The notes: generated from the sequence alone by a model not told the origin. A stretch of DNA of 64,000 nt from SIG480 sp045539475 (GCA_045539475.1 JAZQFJ010000093.1:1-64000); one strand, 5' to 3'; shown: positions 52,501 to 61,967, counted from the stretch's first letter. Translations and numbers: made by a program.

Positions 52501-53333
52501 CGAAGTATTCTACCTCCGTTTGCGGCTCCCGATTCAACATCGCCGCGGTTTATAAAGTACATAAATATAAGAACAATAACCATTATAACGACGCTGAGAG
52601 CACTTCCGAAGTGCCAGTCATTCACAACGCGGAACTGCTGTTCGATAACATCGCCGATAAGAGGAACCTTGCCGCCGCCCATAAGCTGGGAGATTACAAA
52701 GGTTGTAACGCTTGGCACAAAAACCATCGAAACTCCCGATAAAATCCCCGGCACAGAGAAGGGGAGAGTGACGCGCAAAAAAGCCTGAAAGGGATTTGCC
52801 CCGAGGTCTGCCGCCGCTTCAAGATGGCTTTCGTCAAGCTTTAAGAGCGTTATGTAAATCGGCATAATCATAAACGGAAGATAGTTATACACCGTGCCCA
52901 GGATAACGGCGCCCTCGTTGTAGAGAAAACGAACCTTAGGCAGACCGAGAGAGGCTAAAACCGTGTTTATGATTCCCGTATTTTCGAGAATGGAAAGCCA
53001 TGAATATGTGCGGAGAAGAAAGTTCATCCACATAGGCAGAAGCATAAGAATCACGATGATAAATTTTGCACGTGAGCGGCTTCTTGCCAGAATGTATGCC
53101 GCGGGATAGCCGCAAAGGATGCACACAAGGGTGGAGATAATCGCAATTTTAAAGCTTTTAAGGACCACTCCGAGATACATGGGGTCGGCAAGGCGCGAAA
53201 AACCTTCAAGGGAAAACTCAAAGCCCGTGCCGCCTGCGCGTGTAAACGCAAAATAAATTACGATGGCAAGCGGGAAAAGGACGAACACCGCTGTCCACAC
53301 ATACAGCGGAATCAAGCAAGCATTTTTTTTCAA
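52497..53333 (-). CDS. potB: Spermidine/putrescine ABC permease PotB
   Basis: A 278-residue permease with six helices. LEAAADLGANPFQAFLRVTLP is the coupling loop. LLPMWMNFLLRTYSWLSIL is a characteristic PotB segment. It overlaps potA by four bases and pairs with PotC as the membrane heterodimer. Confidence 0.95.
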   Translation of the reverse strand: MKKNACLIPLYVWTAVFVLFPLAIVIYFAFTRAGGTGFEFSLEGFSRLADPMYLGVVLKSFKIAIISTLVCILCGYPAAYILARSRSRAKFIIVILMLLPMWMNFLLRTYSWLSILENTGIINTVLASLGLPKVRFLYNEGAVILGTVYNYLPFMIMPIYITLLKLDESHLEAAADLGANPFQAFLRVTLPFSVPGILSGVSMVFVPSVTTFVISQLMGGGKVPLIGDVIEQQFRVVNDWHFGSALSVVIMVIVLIFMYFINRGDVESGAANGGRILR

Positions 53334-54424
53334 ATCTCGACCTCCGAAATTTCATCAGAAGTAATTTTTTTCCTGTCCGGGGAGTTTTCGCTCTTGTGCA
53401 TGACCTGAATGTTTTCGGGGTCAACACGGAGAGAAACGATGCTTCCGGGAGGACAGTTTACAGTGGATTGAGCGATAATGGTCTCGCCGCAGACATCTAC
53501 GCGCATTTCGTAGTGAACGCCCTTGAATATGGAAGAAACGACCTCTCCGGAGGGAAGATTTTCGCACTTCGGAACGAGGATAACGTCCTCCGGACGGAGA
53601 ACAACGTCAACCGGGGCATTCTCGCCAAAGCCGCGGTCAATACACGGGAAAATGCAATCAAGGAACTTTACCTCAAGGTCGCGCACCATTGTCGCACAGA
53701 GAATATTGCTGTCGCCGATAAAATCTGCAACAAAGGCGTTTTTCGGCTCGTTGTATATATCCTGAGGTGTGCCTATCTGCTGAATCTTACCGCCGTTCAT
53801 AACGACGATGGTATCCGACATGGTAAGCGCCTCTTCCTGGTCGTGGGTAACGTATGCAAAGGTAATTCCGCTTTCCTGCTGGATGCGTTTGAGCTCTATC
53901 TGCATTTCTTTGCGAAGCTTTAAATCAAGCGCGCCGAGCGGTTCGTCAAGGAGAAGAATATCGGGCTTATTGATAAGCGCGCGGGCAACGGCAACACGCT
54001 GCTGCTGACCGCCGGAAAGCGTGGTTACATCACGGTCACGGAAGCCGCGCAGGGACACAAGCTCAAGCATTTCGTCAACATCGCGGTCAATCTTCTTTTT
54101 GTCCCATTTTTTAATATTCGGACCAAAGGCGATGTTTTCGCCGACGGTCATCTTCGGGAATAGAGCATAGCGCTGGAAAACGGTGTTGATGTTGCGCTTG
54201 TGCGGCGGAACATCATTTATGCGTTTTCCACGATAGAATATATCGCCCTGCGTAGGCGTAAGAAATCCGCCGATGATCCGCAGAAGCGTTGTCTTTCCGC
54301 AACCGGATGGCCCGAGCAGGGTGAGAAATTCGTTTTTTTCGATATATAAATTTATTCCGTTTAAAACATCCATTCCGTCAAAGGTTTTGTAGATGCCGGA
54401 AAGCTCTAAAATACGTTCTCCCAT
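53330..54424 (-). CDS. potA: Spermidine/putrescine ABC transporter ATPase PotA
   Basis: A 364-residue ATPase. Walker A GPSGCGKTTLLR, signature LSGGQQQRVAVARAL, Walker B ILLLDEPLGALD, switch FAYVTHDQEEALT, and a C-terminal TOBE regulatory domain (VVLRPEDVILVPK). It is the first gene of potABCD, all overlapping, and follows the XRE-cupin regulator. Confidence 0.96.
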   Translation of the reverse strand: MGERILELSGIYKTFDGMDVLNGINLYIEKNEFLTLLGPSGCGKTTLLRIIGGFLTPTQGDIFYRGKRINDVPPHKRNINTVFQRYALFPKMTVGENIAFGPNIKKWDKKKIDRDVDEMLELVSLRGFRDRDVTTLSGGQQQRVAVARALINKPDILLLDEPLGALDLKLRKEMQIELKRIQQESGITFAYVTHDQEEALTMSDTIVVMNGGKIQQIGTPQDIYNEPKNAFVADFIGDSNILCATMVRDLEVKFLDCIFPCIDRGFGENAPVDVVLRPEDVILVPKCENLPSGEVVSSIFKGVHYEMRVDVCGETIIAQSTVNCPPGSIVSLRVDPENIQVMHKSENSPDRKKITSDEISEVEI

Positions 54425-54449
54425 TTCATTCTCCTGTAATTACAAAGTT

Positions 54450-54610
54450 TTTTCGTCTCCGCCGGAGGCGGGGATGTACAGCATATATCAAAAATTTGGC
54501 GGGGATGATACCCCGAAGCTGTGCTTTCAATTATCCTTTCGTCTCCGCCGGAGGCGGAGATGAAACAACAAATTAAAAGTTCGGTGGGGAAGATACCCAC
54601 AATATCTGTG
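54450..54610. repeat. Partial duplication of the regulator's 3' end with paired hairpins
   Basis: The hairpin CTCCGCC-GGA-GGCGG and the flanking 75 or so bases occur twice (about 54448-54520 and 54536-54605) at about 80% identity. The copy nearest the regulator contains its last codons and stop; the other repeats that tail out of gene context. The two hairpins may act as a weak terminator or processing site before potA. Confidence 0.65.
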
Positions 54611-55118
54611 CAGTGGATTTTCCGCGGTTTTTTATGCTGTGCTGTTTGTCGGCTTTGAAATAGAACGCATCGCCGCGGCGCAGACGTTCCGTTTTCATAC
54701 CGAGACGGAGTGTTATTGAACCGGAAAGGACGTAACCGAATTCTTCGCCTGCGTGAGGCATATCGACCGGAGTTTCCTTGCCGGGAAGAAGCTCATACAA
54801 AATCGGCTCCATCGAATTTCTCTGTGCCGTGGATACAAGCCACGTCATCTTTCCTATGTCCTCCACGGTTTTTTCGCACATATCTTCGCTCTTGTATACG
54901 ACAGGTGCAGAATCGCCGGTCTGTGCAAAAAATTCCTCGAAGGATGTGCCGAGGGCATCAAAAATATCAGACAGCGTTGCAAGGCTTGGTGACGTGCTGT
55001 TGGATTCAAGCTGGGAGATAAAGCCCTTTGAAAGCTCGCAACGATCCGCAAGCTCCTGTTGCGTAAGCCCGTAATAAAGCCGGAGCAGCTTTATTCTTCC
55101 GCCGATATCAATATTCAC
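54573..55118 (-). CDS. XRE-cupin regulator of the polyamine operon (PuuR-like)
   Basis: A 181-residue regulator. Residues 8-62 are the helix-turn-helix (LRLYYGLTQQELADRCELSK, then GFISQLESNSTSPSLATLS). Residues about 105-178 are a cupin sensor (HAGEFGYVLSGSITLRLG, GDAFYFKADKQHSIKN). This is the usual partner of potABCD and senses polyamines in relatives. It precedes potA in the same direction; the 148-base gap holds the hairpin duplication. Confidence 0.92.
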   Translation of the reverse strand: MNIDIGGRIKLLRLYYGLTQQELADRCELSKGFISQLESNSTSPSLATLSDIFDALGTSFEEFFAQTGDSAPVVYKSEDMCEKTVEDIGKMTWLVSTAQRNSMEPILYELLPGKETPVDMPHAGEEFGYVLSGSITLRLGMKTERLRRGDAFYFKADKQHSIKNRGKSTAQILWVSSPPNF

Positions 55119-55217
55119 GGTATCACCTTCGCCCTTTCACGATATCAGCCCACGCAGGAAAAGCTTCCCGGCGTGGGTTTTGTAAAAATAAACTTTAAGT
55201 TTGGTAATGTGAAATAC

Positions 55218-55246
55218 AATATAACATATCTATATGAAAATGTCAA
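55218..55246 (-). promoter_or_regulatory. Promoter of the XRE-cupin/pot operon
   Basis: Minus strand TTGACA (55241-55246), 17 bases, TATATT (55218-55223), 100 bases before the regulator's ATG. Confidence 0.8.
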
Positions 55247-55421
55247 TAGATTTTAAACATATTCCGCCAAAATTTTTACAGAAGTTCCACAGCGGTTTTT
55301 AACTGTTTTTTCTGTGTGATGCGCATAGAGCGAGGAGAGAAGAACATATTGAATGATTTGCCCTCCTTAGCCTGAGAGGTCAAGAAAAAAAAAGAAAAAC
55401 AAAAGAAAATATCTGTTTCTC

Positions 55422-55451
55422 CTTTACAACCTGTAAAGTTTGTGTTACAAT
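55422..55451 (+). promoter_or_regulatory. Promoter with operator for the surface-sugar gene
   Basis: TTTACA (55423-55428), 17 bases, TACAAT (55446-55451). The palindrome CTTTACA-ACC-TGTAAAG (55422-55438) covers the -35. The rest of the 55247-55421 gap is AT-rich with an A-rich tract and no visible gene. Confidence 0.75.
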
Positions 55452-55491
55452 AGTATTAATTATGCGTGAAGATGTAAAGGGGTTTGTAATA

Positions 55492-57372
55492 ATGAAGCTC
55501 GGCGTCAAATCGGTTTCCTACATATTAATAGATATACTTTGTTTTTTTGCCGCATTTTTCTTTGCGGCTCTTTTGCGTTTTGATATGGTACCTACAGAGG
55601 CATTTTCGTTCCTCGCCCGTGCAGGATGGATTTACTATGCTGTCTGTGCCGCGTGCGTTTTCGGTCTGAGTTTTCTTCTCGGAACATACCGCGCGCTGTT
55701 CGTAAGCATCTCTTTCCGCGACGTTTTGCGTCAGCTTGAAATTTCGTTTATAACGGTTGTTGCGGCATGGCTTGCGCATCTTATATTTGAAATACCGGTG
55801 TCGATGAGCATAACGCTTATGTTTGCGTTCTTCTTTGCGGTTATGACTGTCGGTGTGCGTTGCGTTGAGCACATCTTCAAAATATTTCTGACAAGACACC
55901 GTCCGGACGGAGAAAGCCTTCGTCGGGTTATTGTGGTAGGTGCGGGTACGGCAGGCAATATGCTTATTCATATGCTTACAACGCACCGTGGTATGGGGCT
56001 TATTCCGGTCGGCGTTGTAGATGATGATGCAACAAAGCAGAATATGACGCTTTCGGGTGTGCGCGTTCTCGGCAAAATCGAAGACGTGCCGAGAATTGCG
56101 AAGGAGCGCCGCGCAGATGAAATCATCATTGCCATTCCGTCAGCGGATTCCGAAACCTTCAAGGCTATTTACGAAAAATGCCGCAGTGCGGAAATCTCTG
56201 TAAAAACCTTTGGAAACCTTATGGATTTTCATCGGTTTATGTCGGGAACAAAGACTGCGCTTCGCGATTTGTCAATTGAAGATTTGCTTTTCCGTGATTC
56301 GATAAAAACGGATATGAGTACGGTGAAAAGCTTTATGGAAGGAAAGTGTGTGCTCGTTACGGGAGGCGCGGGAAGCATAGGCTCTGAAATATGCCGTCAG
56401 GCGCTTGAGTATGGCTGTAAGTATCTTGTTATTATGGACATAAACGAAAACGGGCTCTTTTACTTGCAAAACGACCTGCTTGCAAAGTATCCGCGTGAGC
56501 GCTTTTGCGTGCGGGTGGGAAGCGTTCGTGACAAGGAGCGCATGGGCTACCTTTTCCGCCGTCACAAGTTTGATATCGTATATCATGCCGCTGCACACAA
56601 GCATGTTCCGCTTATGGAGGATAATGTTTTTGAAGCTGTCAAGAACAATATTTTCGGAACGAAAAACACCATCGAGTGTTGCATAGAGCACGGCGTTAAA
56701 AAATTTGTGCTTATTTCCACGGATAAGGCAGTGAATCCGACGAATATCATGGGCGCGACAAAGCGTGCGGCGGAGCTTCTTGTACAGAGATATAACGGTC
56801 GCGGATGTGAGCTTGCTGCTGTCCGTTTCGGAAACGTTCTCGGCTCAAACGGATCGGTTATTCCGATATTTAAAAAGCAGATTGAAGAAGGCGGGCCGGT
56901 AACGGTTACGCATCGCAATATAATGCGTTATTTTATGACGATTCCGGAGGCTGTGTCGCTGGTTCTCAATGCCGGCGCATCTGCGCACGGAGGAGAAATT
57001 TTCGTGCTGGATATGGGACAACCTGTCAGCATCTATGACCTTGCCTGCAATATGATTGAGCTTGCAGGTCTCACCGTAGGCCGCGATATTGAAATTGAAA
57101 TTACAGGGCTTCGTCCGGGGGAAAAACTGTTTGAGGAATTAAAGCTTGAGGACGAAACACACACGAGAACAAATCACGATAAGATTTTCATTATGCACAC
57201 AAAGGAAGCTACAGAAAAGGTTGATAAGGATATTGAGCAGCTGGCAGAGCTTCTTGCGACCGACAGTGGGGAAGCGGCATTGCGCGAGGCGGTATTTGAA
57301 ACTATATCCGTTGACTTTGCCGAAAGCACACGTCACGGCGGAGAGCTTTCAGAGTTCTGCGAACTGAAATAA
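55492..57372 (+). CDS. FlaA1/CapD-type membrane nucleotide-sugar 4,6-dehydratase
   Basis: A 626-residue membrane-anchored enzyme. Four N-terminal helices (about 7-135) are followed by a CoA-binding-like Rossmann domain (VIVVGAGTAGNML) and the SDR catalytic domain: VLVTGGAGSIGSEICRQ for NAD, DIVYHAAAHKHVPLMED, and the active-site stretch STDKAVNPTNIMGATKR in place of YxxxK. Relatives (PglF, WbpM) dehydrate UDP-GlcNAc as the first step toward diacetamido sugars of surface glycans. I use ATG 55492, behind AAAGGGG; ATG 55462 lacks a site. Confidence 0.92.
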   Translation: MKLGVKSVSYILIDILCFFAAFFFAALLRFDMVPTEAFSFLARAGWIYYAVCAACVFGLSFLLGTYRALFVSISFRDVLRQLEISFITVVAAWLAHLIFEIPVSMSITLMFAFFFAVMTVGVRCVEHIFKIFLTRHRPDGESLRRVIVVGAGTAGNMLIHMLTTHRGMGLIPVGVVDDDATKQNMTLSGVRVLGKIEDVPRIAKERRADEIIIAIPSADSETFKAIYEKCRSAEISVKTFGNLMDFHRFMSGTKTALRDLSIEDLLFRDSIKTDMSTVKSFMEGKCVLVTGGAGSIGSEICRQALEYGCKYLVIMDINENGLFYLQNDLLAKYPRERFCVRVGSVRDKERMGYLFRRHKFDIVYHAAAHKHVPLMEDNVFEAVKNNIFGTKNTIECCIEHGVKKFVLISTDKAVNPTNIMGATKRAAELLVQRYNGRGCELAAVRFGNVLGSNGSVIPIFKKQIEEGGPVTVTHRNIMRYFMTIPEAVSLVLNAGASAHGGEIFVLDMGQPVSIYDLACNMIELAGLTVGRDIEIEITGLRPGEKLFEELKLEDETHTRTNHDKIFIMHTKEATEKVDKDIEQLAELLATDSGEAALREAVFETISVDFAESTRHGGELSEFCELK

Positions 57373-57407
57373 GACAGAAAAAAATTATAATAATTCTTAA
57401 AAAAGTG

Positions 57408-57436
57408 TTGATTTTTAAGGTGTCGGGTGGTATACT
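57408..57436 (+). promoter_or_regulatory. Promoter of cpsCDB
   Basis: TTGATT (57408-57413), 17 bases, TATACT (57431-57436). Confidence 0.65.
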
Positions 57437-57483
57437 TATAATACTGTAAAATGCGCTTTCGCAGGAAGGAAGTTTTAAGACTA

Positions 57484-58203
57484 ATGGAACTGGATCTGAA
57501 AAAGACCATATCGGTTCTTTTCTCTAAAATTTGGCTGATAGTTGCGGTCACGATGCTCAGTGGCGTGCTTTTTCTGATAAGCAATCTCTTTTTCGTTACC
57601 CCTATGTACACGTCCCAGGCACTTCTCTACATATCAAATATGTCGGAGCGCAAGTCTTCCATCGTTACTACCGGTGACGTCAGCGTATCACGTGAGCTTG
57701 TCAATACATTCGTTGTTATCCTCAACAGCCGTACCGTTCTCGACAAGGTTGCAGAGCAGTCGGGGCTCGACTACACCTCAACGGAAATCAAAGGAATGAT
57801 TTCAGCAGAGGCGGTTTCCTCTACCGAGGTTTTTCGTATCTCCGTTACCCACGACGACCCAACGGAGGCACAGATTATTGCGGATACAATCCTCAAGGTC
57901 GCGCCGAGTGAGATAAAGCGCGTTATGAATGCGGGTGCTGTGTCCATTATCGACTACGCAACGCTTCCGCTTTCTCCATCATCTCCGAATATTCCGAGAA
58001 ATACCGTCCTTGGTGCTATGCTTGGTGCCATGCTTACGGTTTTCATAATTCTCCTTACGGAAGGGCTTGACAACCGCGTAAAGAGCGAGTTTGTCCTTTC
58101 TGAGAACTTTGACCTTCCCATCATCGGCATCGTTCCGTCATTTAAGCTTGCGGAGAAGACGCTGTCCGGCGGTAAGGTGAAGCGCAGAAGGAGGGTTGGA
58201 TAA
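57484..58203 (+). CDS. cpsC: Polysaccharide co-polymerase / kinase activator CpsC (Wzz, YveK-like)
   Basis: A 239-residue Wzz-type membrane protein. A helix at about 15-40 (IWLIVAVTMLSGVLFLI) and one near 175-197 (AMLGAMLTVFIILL) bracket an extracellular domain, with the Pro-rich motif PLSPSSPNIPRN before the second helix. The basic C-terminus (GGKVKRRRRVG) likely docks the kinase. It controls chain length and activates CpsD. Start at ATG 57484; the ATG at 57451 has no ribosome site. Confidence 0.9.
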   Translation: MELDLKKTISVLFSKIWLIVAVTMLSGVLFLISNLFFVTPMYTSQALLYISNMSERKSSIVTTGDVSVSRELVNTFVVILNSRTVLDKVAEQSGLDYTSTEIKGMISAEAVSSTEVFRISVTHDDPTEAQIIADTILKVAPSEIKRVMNAGAVSIIDYATLPLSPSSPNIPRNTVLGAMLGAMLTVFIILLTEGLDNRVKSEFVLSENFDLPIIGIVPSFKLAEKTLSGGKVKRRRRVG

Positions 58204-58964
58204 TGGGACGTATAAATATCCCCTTTCTTAAAAAGAAGAAAAAGATCAGTACATATGTAAAAAGTGAGCTTCTTACGGAAAACAGTCCGTTCATTATTAA
58301 TGAAGCGTACAAATCCATGCGAACAAACCTTATGTTTATGCTTTCGGGCAACAAGAAGGTAATCGCGTTTACAAGCTCGGCGGCAAACGAAGGAAAAACA
58401 ACAACATGCCTCAATACCGCTGTTGCGTTTGCTCAGACCGGTCACAAGGTTCTTATAATAGATATGGATATGAGAAAACCTCGTGTTCATCGCTATTTTG
58501 AAATTCCGTCATCTCCCGGATTTTCTGATAAGCTCGGCGGCTTCATAAAAGAGCTCCCGATATCGAGAACGGAATATGAAAACCTTTGGGTGTTGCCTGT
58601 CGGAACAATTCCGCCAAGCCCGCCGGAGCTTCTTATGACCACCATCTTTGACGAGGTTCTCTCGCAGATTCGTGAGGAATATGACTACATATTTATCGAC
58701 ACTCCGCCGATACACGTTGTTACAGACCTTGCGATTATCGCAAGTAAGCTTGACGGAGTTGTGTTCGTTGTTCGCGAGAACACTGTTGCGTTGGAGGTTG
58801 TAAAACAGTCGATAGACAGTCTTGAGCGCGTGGGTGCAAAAGTCCTTGGGTTTATCTTAAACGATTCTGTCGGTGATTCGCTCTTTACGCAGTACCGATA
58901 CAGACGTAAGTACAAGGCACGTTACGGCTACACCTATGGCTACAGCCTTCCATCAAAGGAATAA
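58203..58964 (+). CDS. cpsD: Tyrosine-protein kinase CpsD (BY-kinase)
   Basis: A 253-residue bacterial tyrosine kinase. Walker A is SSAANEGKTTTCLN, Walker A' is VLIIDMDMRKP and Walker B is YDYIFIDTPP. The C-terminus carries a tyrosine cluster (YRYRRKYKARYGYTYGY) that is autophosphorylated. With CpsC it makes one split kinase, as usual for Firmicutes. The ATG overlaps the cpsC stop. Confidence 0.95.
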   Translation: MGRINIPFLKKKKKISTYVKSELLTENSPFIINEAYKSMRTNLMFMLSGNKKVIAFTSSAANEGKTTTCLNTAVAFAQTGHKVLIIDMDMRKPRVHRYFEIPSSPGFSDKLGGFIKELPISRTEYENLWVLPVGTIPPSPPELLMTTIFDEVLSQIREEYDYIFIDTPPIHVVTDLAIIASKLDGVVFVVRENTVALEVVKQSIDSLERVGAKVLGFILNDSVGDSLFTQYRYRRKYKARYGYTYGYSLPSKE

Positions 58965-58967
58965 GCG

Positions 58968-59672
58968 ATGTATATTGATTTTCATTCTCACATTTTACCC
59001 GGTGCTGACCACGGTTCCGACAGCATAGAGATGAGTCTTTCTCAGCTTGAGTATGCAGCGGCGGCAGGAGTAAGCACCATTGTTGCCACTCCGCATTTCT
59101 ACCCGGATGTGGATAATATCCCGGATTTTCTTGTACGCCGGGAGAAGGCATACGATGAGCTTTGCGCCGCAAATGCGAGCGGAATAAAAATTGTGAAGGC
59201 GGCAGAGGTTCAGCTTGGGATAAATCTTGACAAAGAGCCGGAGCTTAAAAAGCTCTGTATCGGGGAAACGGATTATATTCTCATTGAGTTTCCGCCTGAG
59301 CCATGGCCGTGCTGGGTTCTTGACGCAATTACGGGAATTATCCGAGACAGACGCCTTCGGCCGGTGTGTGCACACATTGACAGAATATCCCACATCGGAC
59401 GGGAAAAGATATTAAAGCTGAATATTGACGTTCAGATGAACGCCTCGGCACTTCTGGATTCAAGGCGTCACAGAAGATATTATCTTGACCTTATCGCCGA
59501 CGATGCGGTTCATGTGCTCGGAAGCGACACCCACGGCGACGGTAAGATGTCATATAAAGATTTTTCGTATGCAGTAAAGAAAATAGGCAAGATGATGCCG
59601 TATCTTACTGCAAACGCAGAAAAAATTATCACGCCGCGTGACGGTTCGCGGCAAATCAAATTAAGTCTGTAA
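58968..59672 (+). CDS. cpsB: Tyrosine-protein phosphatase CpsB (PHP domain)
   Basis: A 234-residue manganese-dependent phosphatase. DFHSHILPGADHGSDS opens the PHP metal site, ATPHFYPD and CAHIDRI add His, and HVLGSDTHGD closes it. It dephosphorylates CpsD. It starts three bases after cpsD. No glycosyltransferase gene follows; the next gene is the SLH protein. Confidence 0.94.
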   Translation: MYIDFHSHILPGADHGSDSIEMSLSQLEYAAAAGVSTIVATPHFYPDVDNIPDFLVRREKAYDELCAANASGIKIVKAAEVQLGINLDKEPELKKLCIGETDYILIEFPPEPWPCWVLDAITGIIRDRRLRPVCAHIDRISHIGREKILKLNIDVQMNASALLDSRRHRRYYLDLIADDAVHVLGSDTHGDGKMSYKDFSYAVKKIGKMMPYLTANAEKIITPRDGSRQIKLSL

Positions 59673-59730
59673 GGCAAAATTATACATTGCCTGCAATAGG
59701 AAAATTTTTTCAAGGAAGGTGTTTAACACT

Positions 59731-61875
59731 ATGAAAAAGACAATGAAAATCATGCTTGCAGCAGTTCTCAGCATTGCGATGCTTCTGACCTTCGCTGCAG
59801 CAGCAGAAGACACACTCACAAACGCAGGTACGGCTGATCTTATCTCAGCAACTGCACCCGAAAGCGACACAATTGATGCTCACCACGATGAGCATGCTCT
59901 TGATGTCTTTTCCGATGCTCCGTCACAGGACAGCTGGAAGTATCAGGGTCTTAACTGTGCTGTAAATAACGGCACAATGACAGGTCATGATAACAAAATC
60001 CGTCCGGACGATTCTCTCACACGTGCAGAGATGGTAACCATGATGGTTCGCGTTCTCGGCGCACACGCAACAAAGGCTGAGATTGAGCATTACGTTGACG
60101 TTGTTGCGGATCAGTGGTACTACGAGGCACTTCAGTCCGGTGTTGCTGTTAAGATTATCAACGGCTCCGGCAACAAGATGATGCCGAACAGCCCCATCAC
60201 ACGTGAGCAGACCTTCACAATTCTTGCCCGTACATTCCTCTTCTCTTCGAAGAGCGATGCAACAGCAGATTTTGTTGACAACAGCAAGGTTTCTGCATGG
60301 GCAAAGAATGCAACAAACGCTCTTATCGATGCTGAAGTTGTACGCGGCGACAACACAAAGACACTCCGTCCGCAGGACAACGTTACCCGCGCAGAGTTTG
60401 CCGCAATGCTTGACCGCGTTGCCTGCCTCTTTGTAAACACAAATGCAAGCTACTCCGGCAAGAAGGTTACAGGCAGCCTTATCCTCAACGATGCAACGGC
60501 TGACCTTACAGGCGCAGTTATCGAAGGCGACCTCATCATCACTGATGCTGTAGGCGCAGAGAATATTGACCTTTCCAATGTTACGGTTACAGGCCGTATC
60601 GTTATCCGTGGCGGTGAAATTAACCTCAACGAAGGCACAACAGCTGCACAGGTTGTTGTCGGTAATCCGACAAGCGCTTCCAAGGTTACAGCTGCAGAAG
60701 GCGTAGAGGTTCCGAAGGTTGTTATCGCTGAAAATGCAAACGACGTTGAAATCGACGTTCCGGCTAAGGAAGTCGTTATCGATTCTTCCGAGAACGAAGT
60801 TACAATCAATAAGGACGCAGAAGAAGTTACAGTCAACGGTTCCGACAACACCGTTAAGGTTACAGAGGGAACAAAGGTTGACAGCGTTAAGACCGAAGGT
60901 AACAACACAAACGTTGCAGTTGACAAGGGCGCTAAGGTTGAGAACGTAACGGTTAACGGTGAATCCTCTAAGGTTACAGGCTCCGGTGACGTCGGCAATG
61001 CTACAGTCAACGGCTATGACTCCAAGGTTGAGACCCCGAACACAAACGTTACAGACAACAGCCCTGCAACAAAGCCGGGTTCTGATGATACAACAAAGCC
61101 GAGCACAGGCGATTCCACAACCACACCTGATACAGGTAAGGATGATGGCAAGACCGAAGGTCCAAACTCCAAGCCGAGTGATTCTAACAACAGTGCATCC
61201 CTCCCGAGCGGCAACAAGCCGAGCACACCGAGCACACCAAGTGCACCGAGTTTAGAATTCGACACGCTCAACAGTTATGTAACTTATCAGATTGGTGAAG
61301 GTCAGGAAGAAAAAGCTTTTGGAATGCATTATATCTATGACGATTTAATTCCGACGCTCGTATTCGATTTTGGTACTGAATTGGTAGAGCATGAAGAACT
61401 TAACGTTGATGCTGCAGATTATGCTGAAGTTAAACTTAATGAGCTTAAGGTAGTAGCAAAGGACATTGAAAATGAAGATATCACATCTGTAGGTTCTGTG
61501 AGTTTTTATGAAGCAACGGGATTCAAAACCGATGTTGAAATCCCGCTCAAAGACATTCTCCAGGCAATGGTAGATTCAACATCTAGGTCTATTGCAGGAC
61601 TCATTGGAATTGAGACAGATGGAGAAGGCAAGGTAACAACTGAAGAGTACACGCTCTTAAAGCTTGCTACAGTTCTCGATGCAGCATGTAATATGTATGT
61701 ATACGACGAATCAGAAGATAAATGGGTTCAGAATCTCTTTGCTGATTATGGAATTGAGTGCGCATACGAGGATGTCACTGGTGAGCCTGATCTGAACAGT
61801 GCAAAAGCATCGTTCACTGCAAAGATTGATGGCGTTACGGTTAAGATTACAATGATTATTCCGCGTTTAGACTAA
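59731..61875 (+). CDS. SLH-domain surface (S-layer-like) protein
   Basis: A 714-residue exported protein. A signal peptide (about 1-28, ending TFAAAAED) is followed by three SLH repeats (about 65-230: NNGTMTGHDNKIRPDDSLTR, NGSGNKMMPNSPITREQ, RGDNTKTLRPQDNVTRAEF) that anchor to pyruvylated wall polymers. Residues about 240-430 are short repetitive beta strands (VTVNGSDNTVKVTE and similar), likely a beta solenoid; a linker rich in Pro, Thr, Ser follows, then a C-terminal domain of unknown type. Codon choice up to the linker is strongly biased, as in highly expressed genes, and relaxes after about 61250. Start ATG 59731 behind AAGGAAGG. Confidence 0.9.
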   Translation: MKKTMKIMLAAVLSIAMLLTFAAAAEDTLTNAGTADLISATAPESDTIDAHHDEHALDVFSDAPSQDSWKYQGLNCAVNNGTMTGHDNKIRPDDSLTRAEMVTMMVRVLGAHATKAEIEHYVDVVADQWYYEALQSGVAVKIINGSGNKMMPNSPITREQTFTILARTFLFSSKSDATADFVDNSKVSAWAKNATNALIDAEVVRGDNTKTLRPQDNVTRAEFAAMLDRVACLFVNTNASYSGKKVTGSLILNDATADLTGAVIEGDLIITDAVGAENIDLSNVTVTGRIVIRGGEINLNEGTTAAQVVVGNPTSASKVTAAEGVEVPKVVIAENANDVEIDVPAKEVVIDSSENEVTINKDAEEVTVNGSDNTVKVTEGTKVDSVKTEGNNTNVAVDKGAKVENVTVNGESSKVTGSGDVGNATVNGYDSKVETPNTNVTDNSPATKPGSDDTTKPSTGDSTTTPDTGKDDGKTEGPNSKPSDSNNSASLPSGNKPSTPSTPSAPSLEFDTLNSYVTYQIGEGQEEKAFGMHYIYDDLIPTLVFDFGTELVEHEELNVDAADYAEVKLNELKVVAKDIENEDITSVGSVSFYEATGFKTDVEIPLKDILQAMVDSTSRSIAGLIGIETDGEGKVTTEEYTLLKLATVLDAACNMYVYDESEDKWVQNLFADYGIECAYEDVTGEPDLNSAKASFTAKIDGVTVKITMIIPRLD

Positions 61876-61917
61876 TTAACTAAGATTATTTTTCCATCTT
61901 TTCGTGCCCACTTTACG

Positions 61918-61950
61918 AAACACCCGCGGGGACTTTCCCCGCGGGTGTTT
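61918..61950 (+). terminator. Terminator of the SLH gene
   Basis: A perfect 15-bp stem AAACACCCGCGGGGA / TCCCCGCGGGTGTTT with a three-base loop. Confidence 0.92.
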
Positions 61951-61967
61951 CGGTGTGTGTTGTGGGC

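Noticed and set aside
55247..55421. Possible structured RNA or riboswitch upstream of the dehydratase
   Set aside because: I see only A-rich and weakly paired sequence and the promoter lies downstream of it, so a leader RNA would not include it.
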